Part shown: positions 31,726 to 39,950 of the stretch, one piece after another
Layout: every line of letters begins with the position of its first letter
Numbering within the stretch: the stretch's first letter is position 1
NCBI GenBank assembly: GCA_031835245.1
Contig: JAVKOQ010000233.1
Location: 42,501 to 82,450, forward strand
DNA: 39,950 nucleotides
DNA from: Balamuthia mandrillaris
Lineage: Eukaryota; Discosea; Longamoebia; Balamuthiidae
Direction: 5' to 3'
Translations under genes and position numbers: made by a program
Notes under the pieces: generated by a model
Database searches by the model: none
What the model saw: only the letters and a program-made list of their open reading frames with translations
Told to the model about the DNA's origin: nothing

Positions 31726-32763
31726 ATGGAGAGCTCTGGAGACGTGCAGCTGCGCTTGGGCGACCTCGCCCCCAACTTTGACGCCGAGACCAGCCAGGGC
31801 CCCCTCAACCTGTACGACTACAAGAAGGACAGCTGGCTGATCTTCTTCTCCCACCCCTCGGACTACACCCCCGTCTGCACCACCGAGCTGGGCACCACCG
31901 CCAAGATGATCGATGACTTTGCCAAGAGGAACTGCAAGGTGATTGCTCTCAGCGTGGACGACGTCGAGTCTCACAAGGGTTCGTTGGCTTTTTATTACTG
32001 TTTTTTCGTGTTGGACGCCAGTCGCTTTTTGCTGATCATCTTCGTTGTTTTTTTGTTTTGTCTTTGTTCAGGATGGATTAAGGACATTGAAGAAACACAG
32101 AACGCCACCGTGACCTTCCCCATCATTGCTGACCCTGACCGTGTTATTGGTACCTAAAATCTCTTCTCATTCTTTTTCCCCTCCCCTTCCTTGTTCGTTC
32201 TGCTCTTCTTTTTCTTATTATCATTGATGCTGAACACTTCTTTCTTCTTTTACCCTCTTTTTCGGTGGCGTTTTACGCTTACTCTCATCTTAACCTAATC
32301 GCAAATAGCCAAGAAGTATGGCATGATCCACCCTAACTCTCCTGACACTGCTGCCGGTAAGCTGACGGTTCGTACTGTGTGGATCCTGGACCCCAACAAC
32401 AAGATCCGTTTGAACATTACCTATCCCGCTGCCACTGGTACTTTATTTGTTTTTCGCTCGCTTTTCTGTGCTTTTGTTCTCCGTTTCGCCCGTCTCTCTC
32501 GTCTCTCGTCTCTCTCGCTCTGCGTTTCTATTGACGTGGCTTTTATTTTCGTAGGCCGCAACTTCCACGAGATCCTGCGTGTGTTGGATGCTCTGCAGCT
32601 GACTGACAACTACAAGGTGGCCACTCCCGCTAACTGGGAGCACGGCCAGGACACCGTGGTCCTGCCCACCATCCCCACCGAGGAGGCCAAGAAGATCTTC
32701 CCCAAGGGTGTCACCGAGATCAAGCCTTACCTCAGGCTCACCCCCCAGCCCAACCTTGAATAA
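31726..32763 (+). CDS. PRDX6: 1-Cys peroxiredoxin (Prx6 type)
   Basis: Reduces hydrogen peroxide and organic hydroperoxides. Exons 31726-31978, 32072-32149, 32309-32437 and 32555-32763 give 222 residues, the usual Prx6 length. The active site is P44-x3-T48-x2-C51 in HPSDYTPVCTTE. Later family segments are present: NATVTFPIIADPDRVIAKKYG, the WILDP strand, NFHEILRVLDALQLTD, TPANWEHGQDTVVLP and the C-terminal KPYLRLTPQP. No resolving cysteine is placed as in 2-Cys enzymes. The GDSWG lipase motif of animal Prx6 reads KDSWL, so the phospholipase activity is not supported. Exons are richer in G/C at codon third positions than their neighbours, as expected for a highly expressed gene. The stop overlaps an AATAAA signal (32763-32768). 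Confidence 0.96.
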
Positions 32764-33320
32764 ATAAATCCAGGGATGCATCCTTCCACTTCATGTATCC
32801 TCCTTTCTTTTGTGGTTGTTGTTGTGGGGTAACTTCTGCAGAGAGATTGAAGCTCGCTTAAAAGGAGAGGACCTAGGTCCTTGGGTTTTGAAAAAAAAAA
32901 GAATCTGTCCTCTGAGTTGCCCAAACTTTGGCGAGCGCAGCAACCACGAAGACCGCAAAACTATTCCTCTTCTCTCTCTTTCTTTTCTTTCTTGTTTTTT
33001 CTATGATCTCCTCTCTTTTTTGCTGTGATCAACAGAGATCAGCACATCGAACAGAAAGCTGCTTTTTTAGGCAAAACCGCCCAACGAAGCCTTTTTTTAG
33101 ACATTTTATCTGTTCCGCTGCTACTATCGTGGCTTGCGTGGCGCTCACGCGAAAAGGACGACATCTCCATCTCTGTCTCTCTATCATCCGGGCGCAAATG
33201 AAGGCGGATAAAGGCAACAACATTAAAACAAAACTTCTTCTTTTGTGCTTTTTTTTGAAAAGGAAGCACAGCAACATCCCAAAACGAAGAAACATCAGCG
33301 GCCGCAACTCCCCAACGAGG
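32764..33320. other. Convergent intergenic region after peroxiredoxin
   Basis: 3' flanks of the peroxiredoxin gene (+) and of the minus-strand gene ending at 33321. Contains T- and C-rich runs near 32960-33020. Open frames on both strands here have no domain and no good start. No gene is called. Confidence 0.55.
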
Positions 33321-34094
33321 TCAAGAGCAGGGCGCAGATGCGGGATGATGGGGTTGGTAACGGTGGGCTTGGTGGTGGTGCGAGTGGTGCCGTTGGAACT
33401 CCTCGTGAAAAAGTTGCCTGAGGAAGCTCTTGGTTTCTAGCACAGGAACGCCTGCGAGTTCTGCCTCTTGGTCGTGACAGCCCAGCTCTTGTTCTGTCAG
33501 AAGGGGGTCCTCGCCCTGTTGGTGCATGTCGGTTGGGTACCGATGGTGTGGTTGCGTCGTTGTCGATGTTGTTGTTGTGTCCCGAAAGAAATAGCATTCG
33601 TTATCTTTACATTGGTTGAATGCTGTTGTGTTGTGGCTATGGTTGTAGTTGTTGGGGGAATGCGTTTGTTGTAGGTTTTGGAGCTTCAGCAGGACTATCT
33701 GGTTGAGTATGCTCCAGTCCTCCTCGCTCAACGGTCCATTCTTCTGCTTCTCCGCCAGCCACAGCATTTCTATTTCAAAGGCTTTTTGGTTCATACGTTT
33801 TGCTTCTTTCTCTCTTTTCCGCTGCAGAGACAAACAAAAAACAATTGTTAGTTTCTCTTATGCATAAAGAACGCATTGCAAGAATGTTTAGTCCCCACGA
33901 ACCTTTCGTTCCTCTTCCGCCGGATCCACAAAGTTACACACCGCAAGCATAAAGTCGTTCTGTTCTTCCTCCCCGTCGACCGCCGGCTCTTCCTCAAGCA
34001 GTGGGTCTACGCTCCATGCATGCCACGCAAAGCAGACGTCAAACGAAGAGGAGGAAGGAGAAGAGGGAGAGGGAAAGGGAGAAGAGGCCTGCAT
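33321..34094 (-). CDS. Hypothetical protein, acidic N-terminus and His/Gln-rich C-terminus
   Basis: Exons (minus) 34094-33903 and 33821-33321 join in phase 0 to give 230 residues. The N-terminal 64 residues are Ser/Pro-rich, then acidic (DPLLEEEPAVDGEEEQND). The second exon starts with a basic helix-like stretch (RKREKEAKRMNQKAFEIEML), continues with LSEEDWSILNQIVLLKLQNL, and ends in a His/Thr/Gln-rich region (HEEFQRHHSHHHQAHRYQPH). The basic-then-hydrophobic helix recalls DNA-binding regulators, but no leucine-zipper heptad is convincing and I assign no function. The intron is 81 bp and pyrimidine-rich on the sense strand before CTGCAG. Confidence 0.6.
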
Positions 34095-34781
34095 TCTCTG
34101 TCACGCACGCACCCAATTTGTGTTTTGCAAGGCTGTGTGTCCTCTATGTTTGTTTGTTTTGGGATCCCGAGAGGGATTGAAAGGAGAGGAACAAACGAGA
34201 CAAAAACAAATGAGATGCAAGCAAGTGGTCATGTAACCCATTTAAAGGCAAACAACGGGGGGAGGATTAGTTTCCGGATCGGACGCATCTGTCAAACATT
34301 TTACCCTCCTCACTTTTTTGTTCCGGTCCGGTGTCCCAGTATCACCAGCAAGAGATTCAAATCTCCCCGGTATCTCCTCTCTTTTTGGAGACCCAGGTCA
34401 AATCTGGACAAACCAGGAGAACTTAAATTAGCCGATATGTTCAAATTTCCAAAAAAAGGTGATATGAATTAATGCCGACAATCGGAAGTTGCCTTTATAT
34501 GCACAAATCAACAGGATATCTTCCGGGATGATCACCGGAAACTAAAATGAATGTTTTCCAATTCGGCGTCGTAGCTGCACCATCATCGCTGAAACATCAG
34601 CGCAATCAATGATGGCATGCTTTGTTTGGCGGAGGTCCCACAGAGTGGAAGTGAAAGAATCTGCTCTCTCTCTCTCTCTCTCTCTCTCGCCGCTTTTTGG
34701 TTTGTCTTGGCGCATCGTCGCACAGAAAAGCGTGCGCACAGAAGGGAGGGAAGAACAGCAACAGAAAACCACAACAACCAG
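34095..34781. promoter_or_regulatory. Divergent promoter region ahead of the GATA gene
   Basis: Holds an inverted repeat TTCCGG-N8-CCGGAA at 34521-34540, three GATAT words (about 34433, 34462 and 34515), and a CT microsatellite at 34663-34688. No exon is recognised. An in-frame stretch after 34609 encodes MMACFVWRRSHRVEV but runs into the microsatellite. Confidence 0.45.
34521..34540. promoter_or_regulatory. Inverted repeat TTCCGG-N8-CCGGAA
   Basis: Perfect 6-bp arms with an 8-bp spacer that itself contains GATGATCA. Located 241 bp before the GATA-gene start codon. Function is unknown. Confidence 0.4.
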
Positions 34782-35640
34782 ATGGAAGCAACGGGCGTTG
34801 TTCCTTGCAGAGAAGAAGATGGAAACAAGGTGAGATAGCTGCTGCTGTCCTCTCCATTTTTTCGTTTTCCGTCCGTTTCTGTTCTTCTTATCTTTTTTCC
34901 ATCATTTGCTGAGTTTTTGGTTTTTGAAATCAACAGTGGGGCAAACTGAGAGAGGGGCAACACAGTCACAGGACCCCATGAATTGTCGACCACCGGTGCC
35001 ACAACCCTATCCAACAGCTCTTGCATCTACTTCCTGCCTTCATCCTTTTGTTCCTCTCCGCTTGCACATTGCCATCATTCGAACTCTTCCCCCTCGCCCT
35101 TTTCATCGTCGTCCTTTTCTCCCTTTGACAACAATGATGCCAACTCTCGCTTCTCCAAGTTTGAAACTGCTCCTTCTTTCTCCTCTTCCTCTTATTTCTC
35201 ATCTTTCAGTATAAGCTTGCCTACATCGTCCTCTTCTTTATCAGCGCTAAAGTATCAGCACCAAAAGAGTGGACTTGCAGTTGCTCCACCATTGATGACG
35301 ACTATACCGCTTCATCCGGTCTTTCGTTGTAAGAAGGGAAGACGAAAAAGTCCGGCGTTGCCTTTGGACCATCGGTGCTCCATGTGTGGTGCCACGAAGA
35401 CTCCGGAATGGAGAAAAGGACCCAAAGGACCTCGAACGTACGCTGCTCTTTTGGTTTGTGTTCGTTGTTAACTTCGTTTTTTCTTACCTATTTGTTAAAA
35501 GCTTATGTAATGCGTGTGGACTTCATTTCAGCCGGCACACAAAAAGGGAGAAACGTCAACAAAAACGGAACGTACCAAAAATAGATGACGAGGATATCCG
35601 AACTCGACAGAGGTTAAGCATTCGTGCGCTTCTCAACTAA
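34782..35640 (+). CDS. GATA zinc-finger transcription factor
   Basis: Model: exons 34782-34829, 34966-35049, 35160-35437 and 35502-35640, 182 residues. The zinc finger CSMCGATKTPEWRKGPKG, then PRTLCNACGLHFSRH has spacing C-x2-C-x18-C-x2-C, the plant/dictyostelid type rather than the animal C-x17 type, and is followed by a basic tail (RHTKREKRQQKR). The intron between exons 3 and 4 splits the finger and is certain from the phase and from the family. The 5' part is less sure: the pyrimidine-rich stretch 35050-35159 is treated as an intron because the frame before it (MNCRPPVPQPYPTALAS) does not reach the finger. A model keeping that stretch as a Ser-rich coding region would need a different first exon. 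Nuclear, DNA-binding by family. Confidence 0.75.
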
Positions 35641-35964
35641 AATAACTAAAAGAAGAAAAGCAAAGAAGAAAAGAACTAGGGAAAAGAAAGATAAATACTG
35701 GTTCATTGTTGGTTTAGCCGAGCAATGATAAAGAGACGAAGCGGTGAAGGAAAGAATGGCCCCAAGTAAGAAAGAAAGTTGTACAGGAATCCTGGCACTA
35801 TCACCTATTATCATTTGTGAGTATTGTTCGCGCTAAAACCGAAAAAGAGAGAGAGAGGAAGAGGAGTGTATCAGAGAAGCAGAATATTTATGGAATCAAT
35901 GGTCATGCACGCGTGATTGTGTTGATGCGTTGCAGACCTTCATGCTTTACGTTTGGGTTCATCC
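35641..35964. other. Convergent intergenic region after the GATA gene
   Basis: Holds the GATA-gene 3' flank (A-rich) and possibly the last exon of the short-chain dehydrogenase on the minus strand. No independent gene is visible. Confidence 0.5.
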
Positions 35965-37351
35965 TCAGAGAGAAGAGCGGAAGAGATAGAGTAGAGAAAT
36001 AAATAAAAAAAGCAAACAGACCGTTTCTCCTTCGCGCATCCATTGGCGATACATAATTCCAGCAGCTTCTTCAGGAGCTAAAACGCCTGGGGACTTAAAT
36101 AACATGGTTTCACCGTTGCCTGCTGTCTTTGTAAACCTTTTTTTTTGTTTTATTTGAACAGCTTTGTTAAAACTAAGGAAAGAAAGAGAGGATGAGAGGA
36201 AAAAAGAAGAAGAGCGCACTCAGTTGTAATAGGGCCTGGACAAGCACAAGCGACAGATACATCCGTGTTGCGAAGTTCATAGCTCAATGCCTCTGTGAAG
36301 CTAATTACGAAAGCTTTTGTGGCATAGTAAACGCTCATATATGGTCCTGTACAACCAGGCCAAAAAAAAATCAGAAGGAGAAAGAAAAACGCAACATGTA
36401 GAGAAAAGACAGAAGCAAGAAACGAAGTACAAACCAGGCTGAAAACCAGCACTAGAAGCAATATTAAGAATCTTTCCTCTGCCAAACCCGTGCTCTGATG
36501 GATGCAACATTCGGTTTAGGAAGAAGTGAGTAAGCTCCGTCAAAGCTACGACATTGAGCTCTATGGTTTTCTTCACTTGTGACAACGGCGTCAGCTGAAA
36601 CTCTCCGTGTGTTCCTATGCCCGCGTTGTTAATCAAAAGCTCGACCTGTTGTTTTATTTGAGCATTGTGCAAGGAGAGAAGAAAGGATTAAGAACGAAGG
36701 CCTTTGGATCAAAACAGAAGCAGAACAAAGAAGGAAAAACGCACAAAGAAAGCAGAGAGAAGAAAGGAGAAAGAAGGAGCAAGAGCCGTACGAGAATGTT
36801 CTCTGCCCTGATCTTATCAAAGAGCTCAAAAGCGGCGTTTTCAGCCGTCAAATCCTTGGCGATGCATTTCACGTCGATGTTGGCGTAACGCGCGGTCAGC
36901 TCCTCTTTGACCTCCGCCAGCTTGTCCTCGCTGCGGGCCACCAACACCAAGTCGTAGCCGTCCGCCGCCAGCAGCTTTGCAAACTCATAGCCCAGTCCAT
37001 AGGAGGCTCCTGTCCATCATTGCACACAGAAAAACATTAAAAAAAATAATCAAACATTTGCGTGAGGATTAAAAAAAAAGGAGCCGTACCAGTGACCATG
37101 GCATAGCTTTTGGGCCACTCGTGCACGGGCACAGAGGGCTCAAAGCGAGGAACGGGCAACGCTCGGTCGAGCACTCGGTCCAAGAGGAACGCTCGCCCGG
37201 CAAAGAAGAGCAGAACGGAGGCAGGCAGGAAGAGGAGGAGCGTCCAAGGACCCAGGACGTACTCCCCCAGAGCGTACACAAAGAGGCACGCCGTCACCAC
37301 CTTGACGAGAACGGCGGTGGCCGCCGTCACTTTGGTCGTGGAGGCGCTCAT
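35965..37351 (-). CDS. Membrane-anchored short-chain dehydrogenase/reductase
   Basis: NAD(P)-dependent oxidoreductase, probably in the ER. Exons (minus) 37351-37090, 37009-36792, 36645-36435, 36346-36220 and 36136 onward. The N-terminus has two hydrophobic segments (about 8-55) before the cofactor motif TGASYGLG (87-94), as in the 3-ketoacyl-CoA reductase / 17-beta-HSD12 and DHRS7-like groups. Other SDR marks are LVLVARSEDKL, LLINNAGIG, ILNIASSAGFQPG with the catalytic serine, and Y237-x3-K241 in YYATK. After ACPGPITT the best splice gives EFTKTAGNGETMLFKSPG, matching the family. The C-terminus is unresolved: reading on gives a hydrophobic tail to a stop at 35965, while a donor after the codons for REGET (near 36025) would lead to a further exon. 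The exact substrate cannot be told from sequence. Confidence 0.85.
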
Positions 37352-37759
37352 CGCTACTCTCTTTCTTCCGCTTTGCTGCTCCGATTTTTTTGTTGCGATA
37401 AATTTCAGAACGTTTTAAACAAAATTTTTCCAATTATTTGACGACACAGTTCATTTGCTCTTTGATTTTTGATTGGTGTGTCGGAGTTCATACATTTTGA
37501 GCTTGTCAACCTCGTAGCCCAGACATGCTAATATCTCTGTGTCGACACTATCGAAGCAAATTGTCGATGTTTTTTGATAATTTCAAAAAAATTCAACAAT
37601 ATGCATCAATTTTTGGGATTTATTGTGTTTTTTGCCACGAAGAATGCTCGCTAGACTCGTTTTCATGGAAGAGAAACGAGACGCAGGGAAAACCATGGTT
37701 CCTTTTGGAAGGACGAAAAACAAGAGCAACAACGTTCAACCTGAAGCTTAAGCAGCCTG
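37352..37759. promoter_or_regulatory. Divergent promoter region, SDR and DUSP23-like genes
   Basis: 408 bp between start codons pointing apart. AT-rich, with GATTTTTGATTGG at about 37462-37474 (CCAAT-like ATTGG on the minus strand) and mixed A/T runs near 37560-37610. A bidirectional promoter is the simplest reading. Confidence 0.5.
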
Positions 37760-38343
37760 ATGGAAACGCAAAAGTCAGACATTGCAACCAACTTTTCTTG
37801 GGTGCTGGAAGGCAAGCTGGCCGGCTGCAGTCTTCCCGGCAACTATCCCTCTCCGCTCGAGCAGGACCTGCGCTTCTTGGGGCAAGAGAAGGGGGTGACG
37901 GCCATCGTCTCGCTGACCCCGCAAGCATTGGACGAAGACAAAGTGAAAGAAGCCGGAATGAAGACCTACGTGCACATGCCCGTGGAAGACTACTATCCGC
38001 CGTCGCAGGAGCAGATGAAACAATTTGCCGAGATAGTGGCTCAGAACGAAGCTACTGTGGTTCATTGTAACGCTGGTCGTGGACGAACGGGTTTGGCTGG
38101 CTGTCCCGCTTTCTGTCCTCTGCTCTTCTCTTTCTGTTTTTCCTCACTCTATTTTTTTTTAAACTACCGATCACAGGAACCATGCTAGCTGCGTACCTCG
38201 TTTTGAAGAAAGGAATGACTGGAGAGGAGGCCATCGCCTTTGTCAAAAACGTTCGTAAGACCTACATCCAGACCAACAAACAGGAAGATGCCCTGAAGCA
38301 GCTCCATGCCAGCATTACAGCATCGACCGAAAGTACGTCGTGA
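37760..38343 (+). CDS. DUSP23: Atypical dual-specificity phosphatase, DUSP23-like
   Basis: Small cysteine phosphatase. Exons 37760-38090 and 38177-38343 give 165 residues. NFSWVLEGKLAGCSLPG near the start is diagnostic of the DUSP23/VHZ group. The signature HCNAGRGRTG gives catalytic C103 and R109; the likely general acid Asp is in MPVEDYYPP near residue 77. After the intron, TMLAAYLVLKKGMTGEEAI and IQTNKQEDALKQL match the family's last helices. The intron lies exactly at the end of the signature loop. Length equals the usual size of about 150-165, so the protein is complete. The physiological substrate is not predictable. Confidence 0.94.
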
Positions 38344-38512
38344 TTGATTTTCTATTGGTGTTGGGTTAAGCGAGAGAGAGAGAGTCTACTTTATTCCTTC
38401 AACCTTGGTTCTTGTTGTTGCGAGAGTACTTTCTCTGAGCCGTGGTTTGCGCTGTTTCGTTGATGAAGGTCGTGGTCGATGCCACCAAGTTTTATAAAAC
38501 AAACACACAACA

Positions 38513-39859
38513 TTAACTGTTTTCTCTCGTTCTCTTTCTTTTTTTGCGGTTGCGCTGCCCGAGTGTTTTATCTATGTAACTTAGGACGTATCCATGCCTG
38601 CGCATACCCGCGGCGCTTCTGCATTGCCGAGCATCCCAAGGGCAACCGTTGTCTCGCGCCCACACGAGCGTTTCCAGATGGCCGTACCGGGCGGCCTTGT
38701 AACAAGTTTTTTTGCTCCAAGGACAACCATTTTCGCGGGCCCACATGAGCGTCTCCAGGTGGCCGTAGCCGGCAGCGTTGTGGCAGGTTTCTTCGCCCCA
38801 AGGACACCCGTTCGCTCTGAGCCAACGAAGGATATCCAGGTCGCCCTTGGCAGCCGCGCGCGCGCATTCTTGACCGCTCCACGGACAGCCCATGCTTCGC
38901 GACCACTGAAGCACGTCCATGTGCCCACTCTCCACGGCGTTCAAGACGGTGTATGCGTCCCAGGGACATCCGTTTTCGCGCGCCCACCGCAACGCCTCCA
39001 AGCGTCCATTCCTTGCGGCCATGTAACACGTACTCTCGTCCCATTCGAACTCGTAGTCCAATAACCACTGCATTACCTCAATGTGCCCACCGGCAGCCGC
39101 TTGCGCAAACAAGCCCGTGTCGTAGTGTGGGCATTCGTTCTCCAACAACAAGCCTAATATATCCAGGTTGCCGCCTCTGGCCGCCGCCGAGGGTGCCGTC
39201 TCGTCCCAGGGGCACTTGGCTTCCTCCACCAGCCAAGTCACCATCTCGAGGTTGCCTGTTTCCACCGCCGCAGTCAATGTTTGCTCATCGTAGCCAGCGT
39301 CCCCTTCCAAGATCGCCCACCTCAGCATGTCCATACGGTTCTCTTCAGCGGCGGAGGTGCAGATGTATTCGGTCAGCTCGCATCCCTGCGCTTTGGCCCA
39401 TTTTAAGACCTCCAGGTGGCCTCCGTCTGCCGCCGTCTCGCAAACCGTGTCGCACAGCTCACAGCCTTTCTCCTCGACCAACCACCGCAGTACATGTAAG
39501 CGCCCGTGCCGGGCAGCGTGGCAGCAGTCCTCGTCATCCAGCACACAACCCTTTTCATCCACTAACCAGCGCAGGGCGTCGAGGCTGCCAGCGGAAATGG
39601 CGCAAGACACAAAGCGGTTGTGACGGAGGTTCTTCATGGAGTCGATCTCGTAACAGACGGCCCATTTGGCGAGGTCCAGGAAGTGCTCGCAGCAATAGGT
39701 TCGTGATATCTTGCGTTCTTGGCCCGGTGGGCTCAACCCCTTGATCAGGGTCCGCCACGTCCAGCACACCGTGGCCACCACCCCTCTGGCCTTTTTGGGC
39801 AGGTGTTCGACCAGCACCGCGTACCACACCTCCGTGGGCAGCATATCCGCCGCGTCCAT
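38513..39859 (-). CDS. F-box-like protein with ankyrin-type repeats, intronless
   Basis: Single open frame of 448 residues. The N-terminus (MLPTEVWYAVLVEHLPKKAR, then a Trp-rich helix) is F-box-like. From about residue 78 there are 11-12 degenerate ankyrin-type repeats of about 26-35 residues with the signature AAxxGHLExLxWAxENGCPW. The tail is short and basic (RNRKKRKRTRENS). This repeat flavour is typical of large gene families in Acanthamoeba-type amoebae and in giant DNA viruses such as pandoraviruses. Likely role: substrate-binding arm of an SCF ubiquitin ligase, inferred from domain pairing. It is the only long intronless gene in the window and is clearly more G/C-rich than its neighbours, which is consistent with transfer or recent family expansion. 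Confidence 0.88.
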   Translation of the reverse strand: MDAADMLPTEVWYAVLVEHLPKKARGVVATVCWTWRTLIKGLSPPGQERKISRTYCCEHFLDLAKWAVCYEIDSMKNLRHNRFVSCAISAGSLDALRWLVDEKGCVLDDEDCCHAARHGRLHVLRWLVEEKGCELCDTVCETAADGGHLEVLKWAKAQGCELTEYICTSAAEENRMDMLRWAILEGDAGYDEQTLTAAVETGNLEMVTWLVEEAKCPWDETAPSAAARGGNLDILGLLLENECPHYDTGLFAQAAAGGHIEVMQWLLDYEFEWDESTCYMAARNGRLEALRWARENGCPWDAYTVLNAVESGHMDVLQWSRSMGCPWSGQECARAAAKGDLDILRWLRANGCPWGEETCHNAAGYGHLETLMWARENGCPWSKKTCYKAARYGHLETLVWARDNGCPWDARQCRSAAGMRRHGYVLSYIDKTLGQRNRKKRKRTRENS

Positions 39860-39950
39860 GCCGAACGTTTGGTGTTTCTCTCAAAGCAGGGAAGGTGCGT
39901 GTCGTCCGGTCCGCCTTCCTCGCTTTCTCTTTCTCTTGCGAAAATGGTAA
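39860..39950. other. Window edge, 5' flank of the ankyrin gene
   Basis: 91 bp upstream of the minus-strand start codon, pyrimidine-rich near the end. Nothing further can be told. Confidence 0.5.

Noticed and set aside
38513-39859. Integrated giant-virus fragment
   Set aside because: Only one gene has viral flavour, neighbours are ordinary host genes, and such ankyrin/F-box families are also native to amoebae. Kept as a host gene with possible transfer.
1-39950. CRISPR arrays, rRNA genes, LTR elements, LINEs or DNA transposons
   Set aside because: No spaced direct repeats, no rRNA sequence, and no reverse transcriptase, integrase or transposase motifs were seen. Repeats present are simple microsatellites and gene duplications.

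Overview
The window is eukaryotic nuclear DNA, dense in genes and rich in introns. About twelve to fourteen multi-exon genes are separated by short intergenic stretches. Introns are mostly 60-300 bp, begin GT (often GTACGT, GTTTGT or GTTCGT), end AG, and are very rich in pyrimidines on the sense strand. The gene content suggests an amoebozoan of the Acanthamoeba/Balamuthia/dictyostelid kind: frizzled/smoothened-like receptors, an RFX factor, a plant/dictyostelid-type GATA factor, a LUMINIDEPENDENS/PNUTS-like protein, and an F-box plus ankyrin gene of the sort shared by free-living amoebae and giant viruses. The species is an inference; no rRNA or mitochondrial marker is present.

Layout. 1-114: probable tail of a gene entering from the left. 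654-1262: a small four-exon gene of unknown function. 1644-6277: RFX-type transcription factor. 6674-9146: YchF/OLA1 ATPase with a mitochondrial-looking leader. 9543-12007: PP2C phosphatase. 13393-15681 (+) and 20240-17757 (-): two frizzled-like receptors facing each other tail to tail, with a leucine-rich-repeat plus IAP-type RING protein (16324-17687) between them. 20902-25888: three tandem copies of an F-box-like gene of no family I recognise. 30777-26123 (-): an eleven-exon protein with homeodomain, TFIIS-N domain, PP1-docking motif and CCCH finger. 31726-32763: peroxiredoxin. 34094-33321 (-): unknown low-complexity protein. 34782-35640: GATA factor. 37351-about 35965 (-): membrane-anchored short-chain dehydrogenase. 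37760-38343: DUSP23-like phosphatase. 39859-38513 (-): intronless F-box-like/ankyrin protein.

Exon boundaries were worked out by hand from reading-frame phase, GT/AG sites and similarity to known families. In nearly every gene the phases close exactly, which supports the models; weak joins are flagged in each entry. The genes are ordinary eukaryotic neighbours, not an operon. The points that deserve most attention are the patchwork near-identity of the two frizzled-like genes (including introns), the tandem F-box-like trio with a possible optional or lost intron, the LD/PNUTS hybrid architecture, three CRE-type sites at an exact 17-bp spacing ahead of OLA1, and overlapping RFX-half-site inverted repeats ahead of the RFX gene.
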